Assembly (NCBI GenBank): GCA_012960315.1
Contig: DUBN01000024.1
Location: forward strand, 1-64,000
DNA from: Acidimicrobiia bacterium
GTDB taxonomy: Bacteria > Actinomycetota > Acidimicrobiia > Acidimicrobiales > Poriferisodalaceae
Length of the DNA: 64,000 nucleotides
Direction: 5' to 3'
This document shows positions 18,037 to 26,532 of this stretch, piece after piece (positions within the stretch are counted from its first letter, which is position 1; the number at the start of each line of letters is the position of its first letter). The notes under the pieces are model-generated. The model was not told where the DNA came from and did no database searches. It was given only the letters and a program-made list of their open reading frames with translations. The translations under genes and the position numbers were made by a program.

Positions 18037-19029
18037 ATGCACATTGACGAGCTTCCGACTCCCGCCTTGTGGGCAGATCTCGACGTTCTTGAGTCCAACC
18101 TTGCCGCGATGACTCAACGCTTGCCAGGTAACCGGTTACGACCTCATGTAAAAGCCCACAAAACCACCGCTATCGCTCGACTGCAGTACGAAGCCGGGCA
18201 CATGGGATTTACGTGCGCCACTGCACGCGAGGTCTTGGGGTTAGCCAACGCTGGCTTGGGTCACGACCTGTTGCTGGCCAACGAAACCGTTGACGGGGAT
18301 CGACTCACTTCGATGGCGAGAAGCGAAGCGAGGGTGACGGTTGCGGTCGATAGCGAGGCCACCGTTGATGCTGCTGCAGCTGCTGGAATCGCCGAGTGTG
18401 TTATCGATATTCGAGTCGGCTTTCGTTGCGGGTGTGAGGTAAACGAAGCCGGTTATCTAGCCGATCGTGCACGGAAGGCAGGACTTGAGGTTCGCGGCGT
18501 GATGGGCTACGAAGGCCACGCCATGGGTGTGGTCGACTTGGACCGTCGACGCGAACTAGTGGAAGCAGCAATGGAACGACTTCTTCTAGCGCACACACTT
18601 GTCGGCGGGGACCTTGTAACAGGCGGAGGAACAGGTACTCACGCCGTGAACACATGGGTGAACGAAATCCAAGCCGGATCATATGTACTGATGGACACCG
18701 CATATACCGAACAGGTTGATCAACCTTTCGAACAGGGTTTGTTCTTACAGTCGACTGTGGTATCCGTCGCTGAAAAGTTCGCAGTGTGTGATGCAGGTCT
18801 TAAGGCTCAAGGCATGGACCATGGCAACCCGAGTTGGATGGAAGGAGAGATTCTTTTCTGTTCCGACGAACACACCAACCTGATTCCCGAGAAACCTCTC
18901 TTGGTGGGAGACCGAGTCTGCTTAATTCCCGCCCACATCGATCCAACTATGGCCAAACACCAGTTACTTCACCTTGTTCGCCGTGAAGAAGTCATCGGTC
19001 ACTGGGAAATCGATTTACGTCACTGGTGA
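18037..19029 (+). CDS. D-threonine aldolase / D-serine dehydratase-like PLP enzyme
   Basis: This 330-aa fold-type III PLP enzyme is of the alanine-racemase N-terminal class. Lys39 in RPHVKAHKT is the expected cofactor lysine. The C-terminal DSD1-like domain carries [12 protein letters not shown], where related D-threonine aldolases bind a divalent metal (normally a His and a Cys; here His and Asp are seen). It may cleave D-threonine-type 3-hydroxy amino acids or dehydrate D-serine. The Asp-for-Cys difference leaves the reaction uncertain. It is convergent with rdgB with two bases between stops. Confidence 0.82.
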   Translation: MHIDELPTPALWADLDVLESNLAAMTQRLPGNRLRPHVKAHKTTAIARLQYEAGHMGFTCATAREVLGLANAGLGHDLLLANETVDGDRLTSMARSEARVTVAVDSEATVDAAAAAGIAECVIDIRVGFRCGCEVNEAGYLADRARKAGLEVRGVMGYEGHAMGVVDLDRRRELVEAAMERLLLAHTLVGGDLVTGGGTGTHAVNTWVNEIQAGSYVLMDTAYTEQVDQPFEQGLFLQSTVVSVAEKFAVCDAGLKAQGMDHGNPSWMEGEILFCSDEHTNLIPEKPLLVGDRVCLIPAHIDPTMAKHQLLHLVRREEVIGHWEIDLRHW

Positions 19030-19031
19030 AA

Positions 19032-19604
19032 TCAGGGCAGTTGGCCGGCCAGACAACGGAAGGCGCGCCCTCGGTGACTAATCAAGTTTTTCTCGTCGGC
19101 ATCCATTTGAGCGAAGGTACGCCCGCGACCCTCATCGGGAACAAAGACTGAGTCGTAACCAAATCCCCCTTCTCCGCGAGGCGTCGTGCAGATAGTTCCT
19201 TCGACCACCCCGTGGGCAACTACTTCCCGACCGCCGGGGAACACGATTATCGCCACTGTGCGAAAACGAGCCGTGCGGTGACCCTCTTCAACGTCTTCCA
19301 TTCGCTCTAACAGTTTGAGAAGATTCGCCGCGTCCGTCGCGTCTTCTCCTGCATATCGAGCGCTCCGCACCCCCGGCATTCCCCCTAAAGCATCGACTTC
19401 GAGCCCAGTGTCATCAGCCACCGCTGCAGCGTTCGCTTCTCTACAAACAGTTGCTGCTTTCAGCCGGGCGTTGCCCTCGAGGGTCTGTTCGTGTTCGAAG
19501 ATGTCTCCCAGTTCAGGCGGTCTGGGTTCAATGTCGTAGTCGGCTAATAGCTCAGCAATCTCCGCCACCTTGTTTGGATTTGCCGATGCCATAACTAAAC
19601 GCAT
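19032..19604 (-). CDS. rdgB: RdgB/HAM1 non-canonical purine NTP pyrophosphatase
   Basis: This 190-aa enzyme hydrolyses XTP, ITP and dITP to monophosphates and keeps deaminated purines out of nucleic acids. The N-terminal SANPNK motif (residues 7-12), the metal-binding ADDTGLEVDALGG and PGVRSARYAG, and the C-terminal GGFGYDSVFVPDEG and SHRGRA match the family in order. The gene lies five bases after rph, and the MBL hydrolase-rph-rdgB order is characteristic of actinobacteria. Confidence 0.95.
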   Translation of the reverse strand: MRLVMASANPNKVAEIAELLADYDIEPRPPELGDIFEHEQTLEGNARLKAATVCREANAAAVADDTGLEVDALGGMPGVRSARYAGEDATDAANLLKLLERMEDVEEGHRTARFRTVAIIVFPGGREVVAHGVVEGTICTTPRGEGGFGYDSVFVPDEGRGRTFAQMDADEKNLISHRGRAFRCLAGQLP

Positions 19605-19609
19605 GATGC

Positions 19610-20335
19610 TTACTCAGAGCCTTGGGATAACACCACCCGTTGAAGTTCAACGATTTCAGCGATGCCTTTCTCCGCCAGTTTCAGAAGCCCATCAAGCTGA
19701 ACTCGATTAAACGGGTCACCTTCGGCCGTTCCTTGCACTTCGATGAATTCGCCGGCACCGGTCATCACCACGTTCATATCTACTTCAGCAGCGGAGTCTT
19801 CAATGTATGGGAGGTCGAGGCGAAGGCTGTCCCCGACGACGCCAACAGAAATCGCCCCACAAAAGTCGTTCAGTGGATGCGTTTGAATTGTGCCGTCCGC
19901 TATGAGTCGGCTAAAGGCGTCGTGAAGGGCGACATATCCTCCACATATTGAGGCCGTTCGTGTGCCTCCATCGGCTTGTAAGACGTCACAGTCGACTGTT
20001 ACTTCCCGCTCACCTAATGCCTCCATGTCACACACCGCTCGTAGGGCGCGACCGATCAGGCGTTCAATTTCTAGCGTGCGCCCTTTCTGTTTACCTTTTT
20101 TCGCTTCACGACCTACGCGTTCTCCACTGGATCCGGGGAGCATTGAATACTCCGCGGTGACCCATCCTTCGCCTTTCCCTCGCATCCATCGGGGGACATC
20201 ATCATCAATCGACACAGTGCACAACACCTTGGTGCGGCCGAAACTGACGAGGACCGACCCCGGGGTCTGATCAGTGAAATTGCGTTCGAAAAGGATCGGA
20301 CGTAGTTCGTCGTTCGCTCGACCGTCGGCTCGCAT
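19610..20335 (-). CDS. rph: ribonuclease PH
   Basis: This 241-aa phosphorolytic 3'-5' exoribonuclease trims tRNA 3' ends. [13 protein letters not shown] at the N-terminus, KVLCTVSID, the Arg-rich [12 protein letters not shown] with GRALRAV, and the phosphate-site region [16 protein letters not shown] are canonical, as is the C-terminal [13 protein letters not shown]. Length is standard. Genes on each side are within 20 bases, giving the operon MBL hydrolase-rph-rdgB. Confidence 0.96.
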   Translation of the reverse strand: MRADGRANDELRPILFERNFTDQTPGSVLVSFGRTKVLCTVSIDDDVPRWMRGKGEGWVTAEYSMLPGSSGERVGREAKKGKQKGRTLEIERLIGRALRAVCDMEALGEREVTVDCDVLQADGGTRTASICGGYVALHDAFSRLIADGTIQTHPLNDFCGAISVGVVGDSLRLDLPYIEDSAAEVDMNVVMTGAGEFIEVQGTAEGDPFNRVQLDGLLKLAEKGIAEIVELQRVVLSQGSE

Positions 20336-20353
20336 AGTTACTCCTGTCGCAGG

Positions 20354-21100
20354 CTAGATGGTTGAAAAGGTACGCCCTGTGACGGCGAGTTCAACGTTTC
20401 CGTCAAATACTGAGGCTGCCTCGTCTAAATGTTGCGACGGGTCAGACCCTGGTGGAACGTGAGTGACAACTAAGCATTTTGCTCCAACCTTGTTGGCGTC
20501 TGCTGCGAGGTGAGTGCAACTAATATGGGGAATAGCTGGGTTATCTGTCGCTTCGATCAAAGTGCCCTCGCCCACCACAATGTCGGGTTCTTGGCCAAGT
20601 CGCGCTAACGACCACCTTCTTCCCGTGTCCGCGGTGTAAACGATTGACGCGTCATCGCACCGGAATCGCATAGCGAGAGTCTCAACAGGGTGGTCGGTCT
20701 GAGAGAAGTTGATTTCGATATCACCGATCTCAGCGACACAGCCGTCACTAACAATTTCCCAATTAAAAAGATCTCCGCTGTCACCATCGGGTTGGAAGGC
20801 ATCGGTGACTCGTCGTACATCGGCAGTTCCTATCGCCCTTATGTGCCTAACATCGGTGAAGTATTTGTACGCGTTGTAAATCACTGGCAGCTCAGCGCAG
20901 TGGTCGGGGTGATGGTGAGAGACCACTATCGCGTCGATGTCGTCTAGACCGACATGGTTCTGGATATTGGCGAGGGTGCCAGGGCCGCAGTCAACCCACA
21001 AAGTGGTAGAGCAGGATTGAACCAAATATCCACTGCACGCTTGCCCTGCCGCTGCATAGCTTCCCGAACAACCAAGCACGGTAACCGCAAGTCCTGTCAC
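20354..21100 (-). CDS. MBL-fold metallohydrolase (cAMP-phosphodiesterase/RNase Z-like)
   Basis: This 248-aa metallo-beta-lactamase-fold protein has the metal motif H62-x-H64-x-D66-H67 in VVSHHHPDHCAE, with further ligands likely in SQTDHPVETLAMRF and CTHLAADAN. The start is GTG at 21100, just before AVTVLGCSGS, which is the usual first strand. Longer readings run into smpB on the other strand. Its position before rph matches the mycobacterial homologue reported to affect cyclic nucleotides. The true substrate is not settled by sequence. Confidence 0.86.
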   Translation of the reverse strand: MTGLAVTVLGCSGSYAAAGQACSGYLVQSCSTTLWVDCGPGTLANIQNHVGLDDIDAIVVSHHHPDHCAELPVIYNAYKYFTDVRHIRAIGTADVRRVTDAFQPDGDSGDLFNWEIVSDGCVAEIGDIEINFSQTDHPVETLAMRFRCDDASIVYTADTGRRWSLARLGQEPDIVVGEGTLIEATDNPAIPHISCTHLAADANKVGAKCLVVTHVPPGSDPSQHLDEAASVFDGNVELAVTGRTFSTI

Positions 21101-21238
21101 AGCACCTAGATTACGCCGAGACCCGCACTGCCATGGCGTACATCTACTCGTCGTCGTGTAAAGCACACAAAGCGCGAGTGAGTGCCCAACGCGATATTCG
21201 ATATTCGCCAGATGGAAGGTCCCGATACCCTGCACAGC

Positions 21239-21715
21239 ATGAACACGACCGGCGCTTCGGAGAATCGAATCGTTGCTTCGAATCGTCGCGCCCGCGCAAA
21301 TTACGACATTCTCGATACCTATGAATGTGGGCTGGTCCTGCACGGGAGCGAAGTCAAGTCCCTTCGTGACGGCGCTGTTCAACTCGCGGATGCATTCGCC
21401 AGAGTACGAAGCAGAGAGATGTGGATTCTGGGGATGCACATTTCGCCTTGGGGTCATGCCTCAGCGCAGAACGGTCACGTTGTTGATCGCCCGCGAAAGC
21501 TGCTACTTCACAGAGTTGAGATCGATCGTTTACGTTCACGGACTGAGCAAGAACCCTTGCAGTTGATTCCGTTGTCGCTGTACTTCCGAGACGGCAAGGC
21601 CAAAATGGAATTGGCGCTGGCGAAAGGGCGACGACAGTACGACAAGAGGCACGTCATTCGGAAACGCGAAAGTGACCTTGAGGCCCGCCGAGCCATGTCC
21701 TACCGCAATCGTTGA
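21239..21715 (+). CDS. smpB: SsrA-binding protein SmpB
   Basis: This 158-aa beta-barrel protein binds tmRNA and delivers it to stalled ribosomes. ASNRRARANYDILDTYECGLVLHGSEVKSLR-type sequence at the N-terminus, LLHRVEIDRL in the middle, and the basic tail KGRRQYDKRHVIRKRE are diagnostic. I prefer the ATG at 21239; an ATG at 21182 would add 19 residues absent from typical SmpB. The ssrA RNA begins 96 bases downstream on the same strand. It is divergent from the MBL hydrolase. Confidence 0.95.
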   Translation: MNTTGASENRIVASNRRARANYDILDTYECGLVLHGSEVKSLRDGAVQLADAFARVRSREMWILGMHISPWGHASAQNGHVVDRPRKLLLHRVEIDRLRSRTEQEPLQLIPLSLYFRDGKAKMELALAKGRRQYDKRHVIRKRESDLEARRAMSYRNR

Positions 21716-21811
21716 TTCAACTTTTCCAAGAAACGGCATTTCAGAATCAGCTATCCAAATATCGCCGCTACCCTGACGTCGAAGGTCTAGGCCCTGTTCT
21801 AGACAGATCAC

Positions 21812-22176
21812 GGGGGTGATCGGTTTCGACTTCGTCGGTCGATATGAGAGAAGCGAGCCGTGGTCTCCGGATCCACGTTAAAGAGTCGGAACATATACAA
21901 ACGCCAATGTCAAAACCAATGACCTGGCACTCGCTGCCTAATTTAGGCAACGGGTAACGGCCCCACTGCCCCAGCCTCTCGGGTAGCGGTGGCCCTCATT
22001 TGAGAGGCTTGCCCAACATCATCGCCGGTGTGTTGCTGGGGACATTTTGCCGGATACGGCTGTGAGATCTGGGGTCGCTACCAGCTTTCAGCCCGACAAC
22101 TTCTAAAGCGACTGCGCTCGGAGAAGACTCATTGAAACGCCGGAGGACGCGGGTTCAATTCCCGCCACCTCCACCA
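21812..22176 (+). ncRNA. ssrA: transfer-messenger RNA (tmRNA)
   Basis: The 5' end GGGGGTGATCGGTTTCGAC and the 3' end GGTTCAATTCCCGCCACCTCCACCA-type T-arm and acceptor pair as in tmRNA: GGGGGTG (21812-21818) with CACCTCC (22166-22172), then A and an encoded CCA. The tag reading frame is at 21903-21941 and gives ANVKTNDLALAA followed by TAA, ending in the usual LAA degradation signal. The exact resume codon is taken as GCC at 21903. The RNA is about 365 nt, a one-piece type. It lies directly downstream of smpB, and a T-rich stretch follows. Confidence 0.95.
21903..21941 (+). other. tmRNA proteolysis-tag reading frame
   Basis: Codons from GCC at 21903 give the 12-residue peptide ANVKTNDLALAA and the stop TAA at 21939. 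The YALAA-like end is the standard signal for ClpXP and related proteases, and a ClpP gene is present at 17383-17979. The resume codon choice rests on the conserved Ala-Asn start seen in many tags. Confidence 0.88.
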
Positions 22177-22237
22177 CCTTGTAATTTTTTATTTCTATTG
22201 CCCCGGCTGACTCCTGCAGAGCAGTCTCGAAGTGGGG

Positions 22238-23896
22238 CTATTCGATATTTATTCCTTCGTATCCTTCTTGCGCAACTTTTTGGAGACCCGCTGCGTATCG
22301 GGGTCCGCCTCCGTTGTATATGTTGTACCGAGTTTTTCCATACTCGTGCCCGTCAAGGTTGGAGTTGTAACCAGTGATCCAACTCTGGGCGGTTCGCAGC
22401 AAGAAGGGCTCGTACATTTTCACTACGTGGTCAAACCATCCCTGTTCCGCGGCAAGATCAGTTTCGAAACGTTTCTTATCTGAGTCCCACATGTGTTCGA
22501 GTAGCGCCGTTGCCCAGTCAACTGACAGTTCGGCTCCACGAGGGAAATTGGTTGCTGCGGTTTGTGGTCCCGAAATCATGACCAAATTTGGGAAACCACT
22601 GACTAAGAGTCCTAGGTAGGTCACGGGACCGTCAGACCATTTCTCTCGCAAGCTCATACCACCTACCCCTTGAATGTCGATCCGGTCGAACGCGCCCGTG
22701 AACGCATCAAAACCGGTGGCGTAGACGATCAGATCGAACTCGTAGTGTTGATCACTCGTTTGAATTCCAGTTTCGGTAATTTTTTCGATTGGTGTCTCAC
22801 TGGAATCTACGAGTTGAACGTTGTCGCGGTTATATGCCTCAAAATAGTTAGTTTCCAGCGGCACACGTTGGATTCCGAATCCGTGGTCTTGGGGAATCAG
22901 TTTCTCAGCTATTTGTGGATCGTCGACACGTTGACGGATGCGCTCGGCGATGTACTCAGAAAATTCTGCGTTGGCGTCCTCATCCATGAAAATTTCGATG
23001 AAGTTTTGTAGCCATATGCCAAAACCTGGGCCGTCGTATAGGCCATCCCAAAGTTCGAGACGTTCTTCGCGGGATACGTTAAAAAACCCACGCCGGTCTG
23101 GTTCGTGTTCAAAACCACCCGGAGTGCGAGCGCAGGCAGCAAAAATTTCGTCATACCGTTTTCGTATCTCTCCCATTTCTTCTTCGGAAATGACACGATT
23201 GTTGAGGGGCGCCGCCCAGTTTGGCCGTCTTTGGAACACCGTCAGAGTTTGCGCTTCTTTTGCGACCTCGGGAATCAGTTGTATTGCCGTTGCGCCGGTA
23301 CCAATTACTGCCACTCGTTTACCTGCAAGTTGAACAGGTTCGGTAGGCCAATGGAAGGTGTGGAACGATTCGCCTTGGAATCTGTCGATCCCTTCGATGC
23401 GAGGCATAGTTGGGACTGACAAAGGTCCTACCGCCGTCAAAATAAACCGCGCTGTAATTTCTCGCCCGTCTCTCAGGTGAATGACCCAAGTGCAGGATGA
23501 CTCTTCAAACACCATTTGTTCGACGTAGCAGTTGAATTGGAGGTGTTCGCGCAACCCGAACTTGTCTGCCACAAAGTTCAGGTATTTGAGTGTCTCGGGT
23601 TGTGGCGAAAACATCTCTGTCCAATCCCACTCTTCCAACAGCTCCTCGTCCCATGAGTATCCGTATGTGAAGCTTTCGGAATCGAAACGAGCACCCGGGT
23701 ACCGATTGCGATACCAAGTGCCACCCAAGTCATCATCGCCTTCAAGGACGGTCGCGTTTACCCCTAGGTCCGTCAGTCGTTTGATCTGGTAGAGACCACC
23801 AACTCCGGCGCCAATGACCACGACTTCGTAGTCGGGCTGACCAGCTATGTTCGACGAATTTTCCGACGATGTCTCCGTGATCATTTGATCAGTCAT
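22238..23896 (-). CDS. flavin-containing Baeyer-Villiger monooxygenase
   Basis: This 552-aa FAD- and NADPH-dependent enzyme inserts oxygen next to a ketone to give an ester or lactone. IGAGVGG (28-34) binds FAD, DLGGTWYRNRYPGARFDSES is the typical following block, F173-QGESFHTFHW-P184 fits the fingerprint FxGxxxHxxxWP, and IGTGATA (198-204) binds NADPH. The ATG at 23896 is preceded by AGGAG, deciding it over an upstream start at 23986. A paralogue is at 48356-49981. It ends shortly downstream of ssrA, on the other strand. Confidence 0.92.
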   Translation of the reverse strand: MTDQMITETSSENSSNIAGQPDYEVVVIGAGVGGLYQIKRLTDLGVNATVLEGDDDLGGTWYRNRYPGARFDSESFTYGYSWDEELLEEWDWTEMFSPQPETLKYLNFVADKFGLREHLQFNCYVEQMVFEESSCTWVIHLRDGREITARFILTAVGPLSVPTMPRIEGIDRFQGESFHTFHWPTEPVQLAGKRVAVIGTGATAIQLIPEVAKEAQTLTVFQRRPNWAAPLNNRVISEEEMGEIRKRYDEIFAACARTPGGFEHEPDRRGFFNVSREERLELWDGLYDGPGFGIWLQNFIEIFMDEDANAEFSEYIAERIRQRVDDPQIAEKLIPQDHGFGIQRVPLETNYFEAYNRDNVQLVDSSETPIEKITETGIQTSDQHYEFDLIVYATGFDAFTGAFDRIDIQGVGGMSLREKWSDGPVTYLGLLVSGFPNLVMISGPQTAATNFPRGAELSVDWATALLEHMWDSDKKRFETDLAAEQGWFDHVVKMYEPFLLRTAQSWITGYNSNLDGHEYGKTRYNIYNGGGPRYAAGLQKVAQEGYEGINIE

Positions 23897-24091
23897 GAGA
23901 TTTCTCCTAGTCGCTCTTGGAATCTCAACCAAACCGGTGGCCACCGCAGCGTACTGACATGTGAGATGCGTCTGCCGGGGTAGCAATCCAAGTGGTCACA
24001 ACGAGAACATCGACTTGTTCTGTTGTGCATTCAGGTCGGTGAATGTGATCAGAGAAAACAACACAATATCGGTGTCGGAACGCGCGTTTCG

Positions 24092-25204
24092 TCAAAGTTG
24101 CGGACAAACAAGACTTTTCCCTTGGGTGCTCATTTGGGAGTACTCGTTCATGCGGTCCATGTCGAGCACCGACTCCAAAGAAAGCGTGTCGCTGTAAGAA
24201 CTCGCGAAGGTAGTGGTCAATTCAGCCGCCACGCGTCGACGCAGCTCGGTACTTCTTTGGGGTCCGATTTTCGCTAAGAAATTAGGAAGCAGCCAACCAG
24301 CCACGCCCCATGCCATCCCATAGTTTCTTCGCAGGAGAGTGGGCCCTCGGTCGAGTCCGCCATAGATGTACAACTGCTTATGAGTTGTCGACCCGTACCG
24401 GCTGTACTCGCCGCCGCTTGAACTCGCTGCTACCTCCATGGCGTGAAGGAGTTCTGTGGTCAAGTCACCACCGCCGACGGCGTCAAAGCCAATCGTTGCA
24501 CCGGTTTTCGCGATGGCGTCGACCAAATCACCACGAAAATCGGGTGAACTGGAGTTTGTGATGTGCGTGGCCCCTTGCGATCGGAGAAGTTCTACATGTT
24601 CTTCACGCCGCACGACGTTGACCAAAGCGATGCCATCGTCGATACATATCCGATTGAGCATCTGACCTAAGTTTGAAGCAGCGGCTGTGTGGATGAGCGC
24701 CGAATGGCCTTCAAGTCCCATGGTTTCCGTCATGCCTAAGGCCGTGAGCGGGTTCACGAAACACGATGCAGCGTCGAGAGCTTCGGTGCCTTCTTCTAGC
24801 ACCAAGCAATCGCGTGCTTTCACTAAGCGATGGGTGGCGTACATTCCACCTGCTAGAGCAGCGACAACCTGTCCTTGGAGTGCTTGGGCTTCTTCTCCGG
24901 TTCCCGCGTCGACGACTACGCCAGCTCCTTCATTTCCCACAGGCATGGGCCGATCAAGCCGACCCATGAGGCCGTCGACCGCTCCATCGGGAAGCGACAG
25001 GACGACCCCGTTTTCTGATTTTGAGACGGTCGATACATCCGCGCCCGCCAGAAGGAGCCCTAGATCGCTGGGGTTGATGGGTGATGCCTCCACCGCAACG
25101 AGCACTTCGTCAGGTCCCGGATTCGGTACCTCGAATTCTTCGATACCCAAATGGACTGTCGATTCCGAAGTGACGGTCGAAATCAGTCGCTTTCCCTTAG
25201 ACAT
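24092..25204 (-). CDS. zinc-independent alcohol dehydrogenase / quinone reductase-like MDR protein
   Basis: A 370-aa medium-chain dehydrogenase/reductase. The N-terminal GroES-like part has VEASPINPSDLGLLLAG and NEGAGVVVDAG; the Rossmann part follows near HTAAASNLGQMLNRI. No structural-zinc cysteine cluster is seen, which points to an NADPH:quinone or enoyl reductase type. AAAGGAA lies before the ATG at 25204, supporting that start over a TTG nine bases upstream. It lies 195 bases upstream of the Baeyer-Villiger gene on the same strand; any shared pathway is inference. Confidence 0.83.
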   Translation of the reverse strand: MSKGKRLISTVTSESTVHLGIEEFEVPNPGPDEVLVAVEASPINPSDLGLLLAGADVSTVSKSENGVVLSLPDGAVDGLMGRLDRPMPVGNEGAGVVVDAGTGEEAQALQGQVVAALAGGMYATHRLVKARDCLVLEEGTEALDAASCFVNPLTALGMTETMGLEGHSALIHTAAASNLGQMLNRICIDDGIALVNVVRREEHVELLRSQGATHITNSSSPDFRGDLVDAIAKTGATIGFDAVGGGDLTTELLHAMEVAASSSGGEYSRYGSTTHKQLYIYGGLDRGPTLLRRNYGMAWGVAGWLLPNFLAKIGPQRSTELRRRVAAELTTTFASSYSDTLSLESVLDMDRMNEYSQMSTQGKSLVCPQL

Positions 25205-25294
25205 ATGCACCAATTCCTTTCTTAATTTGTAGAACTGTTTCCCAACGAGGTCCGGAAGGCTCTTGGAGATACCAAGAAAACTACATGGACGACG

Positions 25295-26428
25295 TCAGGG
25301 GCGAACTTCGTAGTAGCTGTTCATGGCGTGATCAATATCTAGCTGGCGGAACCTTGAAAACCCAGCTCGTTCAGTAAGTTCTTGCATCGCCGGAGCTGGT
25401 AATCCATACACACCATGACCGGCTCCCCCAGATTCGCTCATCCCCGACTGCAAACAACCAGCAACCGATGCTGCGTACCCGAACACCGCAAGTGGCAGTT
25501 CCAAGTTTTCTTCCAGACTTCCTTTGCTGGTCGGGTCCACGATTAGCCAACGACCTTCGGGACCCAACGAGTTGTAGATAGCGGTAGCGAGATCATCTGG
25601 TGAGGTCATGTCGTGGACACAGTCGAAAGTCGCGACAAGTGAGAAACTGCCATCTTCTGGTAGGCCACCGTTCCGAACATCGTGAAACGTGGCGTTCGCG
25701 ACTCCCGCCTGTATCGCGTTCTCTCGACAGCGATCTAACGCGAGCGGTGCGATTTCCCAACCATGAAAGTCTGACTGTGGGAACGCTTCCGCCATAGTGA
25801 CAACCGCCACTCCGCTGCCGCATCCCACGTCGGCAACTCGTGCTCCATCACGCAGGTCGTCTAGCAAGCCGTCTAGCTCTGGGAGCACGCTTTGGACAAG
25901 GACCTGTTCGTACCAGGGTCGGAGTAACCGCTCCATCCACTGAACACGACCTGACGTTCCGCCACGTTCAACGTCAGCCCAGGAGATACCTACACCGGTT
26001 TTGAATGAACGGGGAATCTCAGAAAGAAGCGCTGTGCGTTGAGGGAAGTTGTCAAACCAACGCGCCATCGAACGAAGATCGTCTTCCTGGGCGAGGAGGA
26101 CCCCCGCCTCGGGCGACATGTAGAACATCTCCTCACACCGATATTCGAGGAGTCCAGCAGCCACTTGGAGACACAGCCACTCTCGTACAAATCGCTCGTG
26201 TAGTCCGGCTCGAGACGCAACTTCTTGGCTCGTCATTGGGCCCTGTTGATCCATTGCCCTGTAGAGACCCATCTCGTCACCTAGATAAACCATGCCCGAA
26301 ACAAGGGCCCCCTCGTACGCTCCCATTATCCGTTTCGAAAGCTGGCCCATTTTCTTGTCATCCACAACGGTCTCCATCGAATCAAAGCGGCCCATCTCCA
26401 CGACCGCTGACATCGGACATCTTTCCAT
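25295..26428 (-). CDS. SAM-dependent methyltransferase with N-terminal winged-helix domain
   Basis: A 377-aa protein similar in layout to Rv2258c-type methyltransferases. The N-terminal part (about 25-110) looks like a winged-helix dimerisation domain (LVSGMVYLGDEMGLYRAM, SRAGLHERFVREWL). The C-terminal part has the SAM-binding loop ARVADVGCGSGVAV and an FDCVHDM post-loop segment. Methyl acceptor is unknown. The start could be ATG at 26428 or 26413; I keep the longer. It sits about 90 bases upstream of the MDR gene on the same strand. Confidence 0.82.
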   Translation of the reverse strand: MERCPMSAVVEMGRFDSMETVVDDKKMGQLSKRIMGAYEGALVSGMVYLGDEMGLYRAMDQQGPMTSQEVASRAGLHERFVREWLCLQVAAGLLEYRCEEMFYMSPEAGVLLAQEDDLRSMARWFDNFPQRTALLSEIPRSFKTGVGISWADVERGGTSGRVQWMERLLRPWYEQVLVQSVLPELDGLLDDLRDGARVADVGCGSGVAVVTMAEAFPQSDFHGWEIAPLALDRCRENAIQAGVANATFHDVRNGGLPEDGSFSLVATFDCVHDMTSPDDLATAIYNSLGPEGRWLIVDPTSKGSLEENLELPLAVFGYAASVAGCLQSGMSESGGAGHGVYGLPAPAMQELTERAGFSRFRQLDIDHAMNSYYEVRP

Positions 26429-26532
26429 AGAGCTTTAACTAACTTCTGCCTGGTTGAGGCACTGAACCAATTCAAAGTTCAGTTCCAGAGAACTACTTGA
26501 GAGACATTTGGGCTCTACGACGATCGCAGCGA

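Noticed and set aside
21101-21457. N-terminal extension of the MBL hydrolase by 119 codons
   Set aside because: It would overlap smpB on the other strand, and the conserved first strand starts at 21100.
23897-24091. A 195-base gap, checked for a small gene or RNA
   Set aside because: Short open frames lack a start context and family features; nothing supportable was found.
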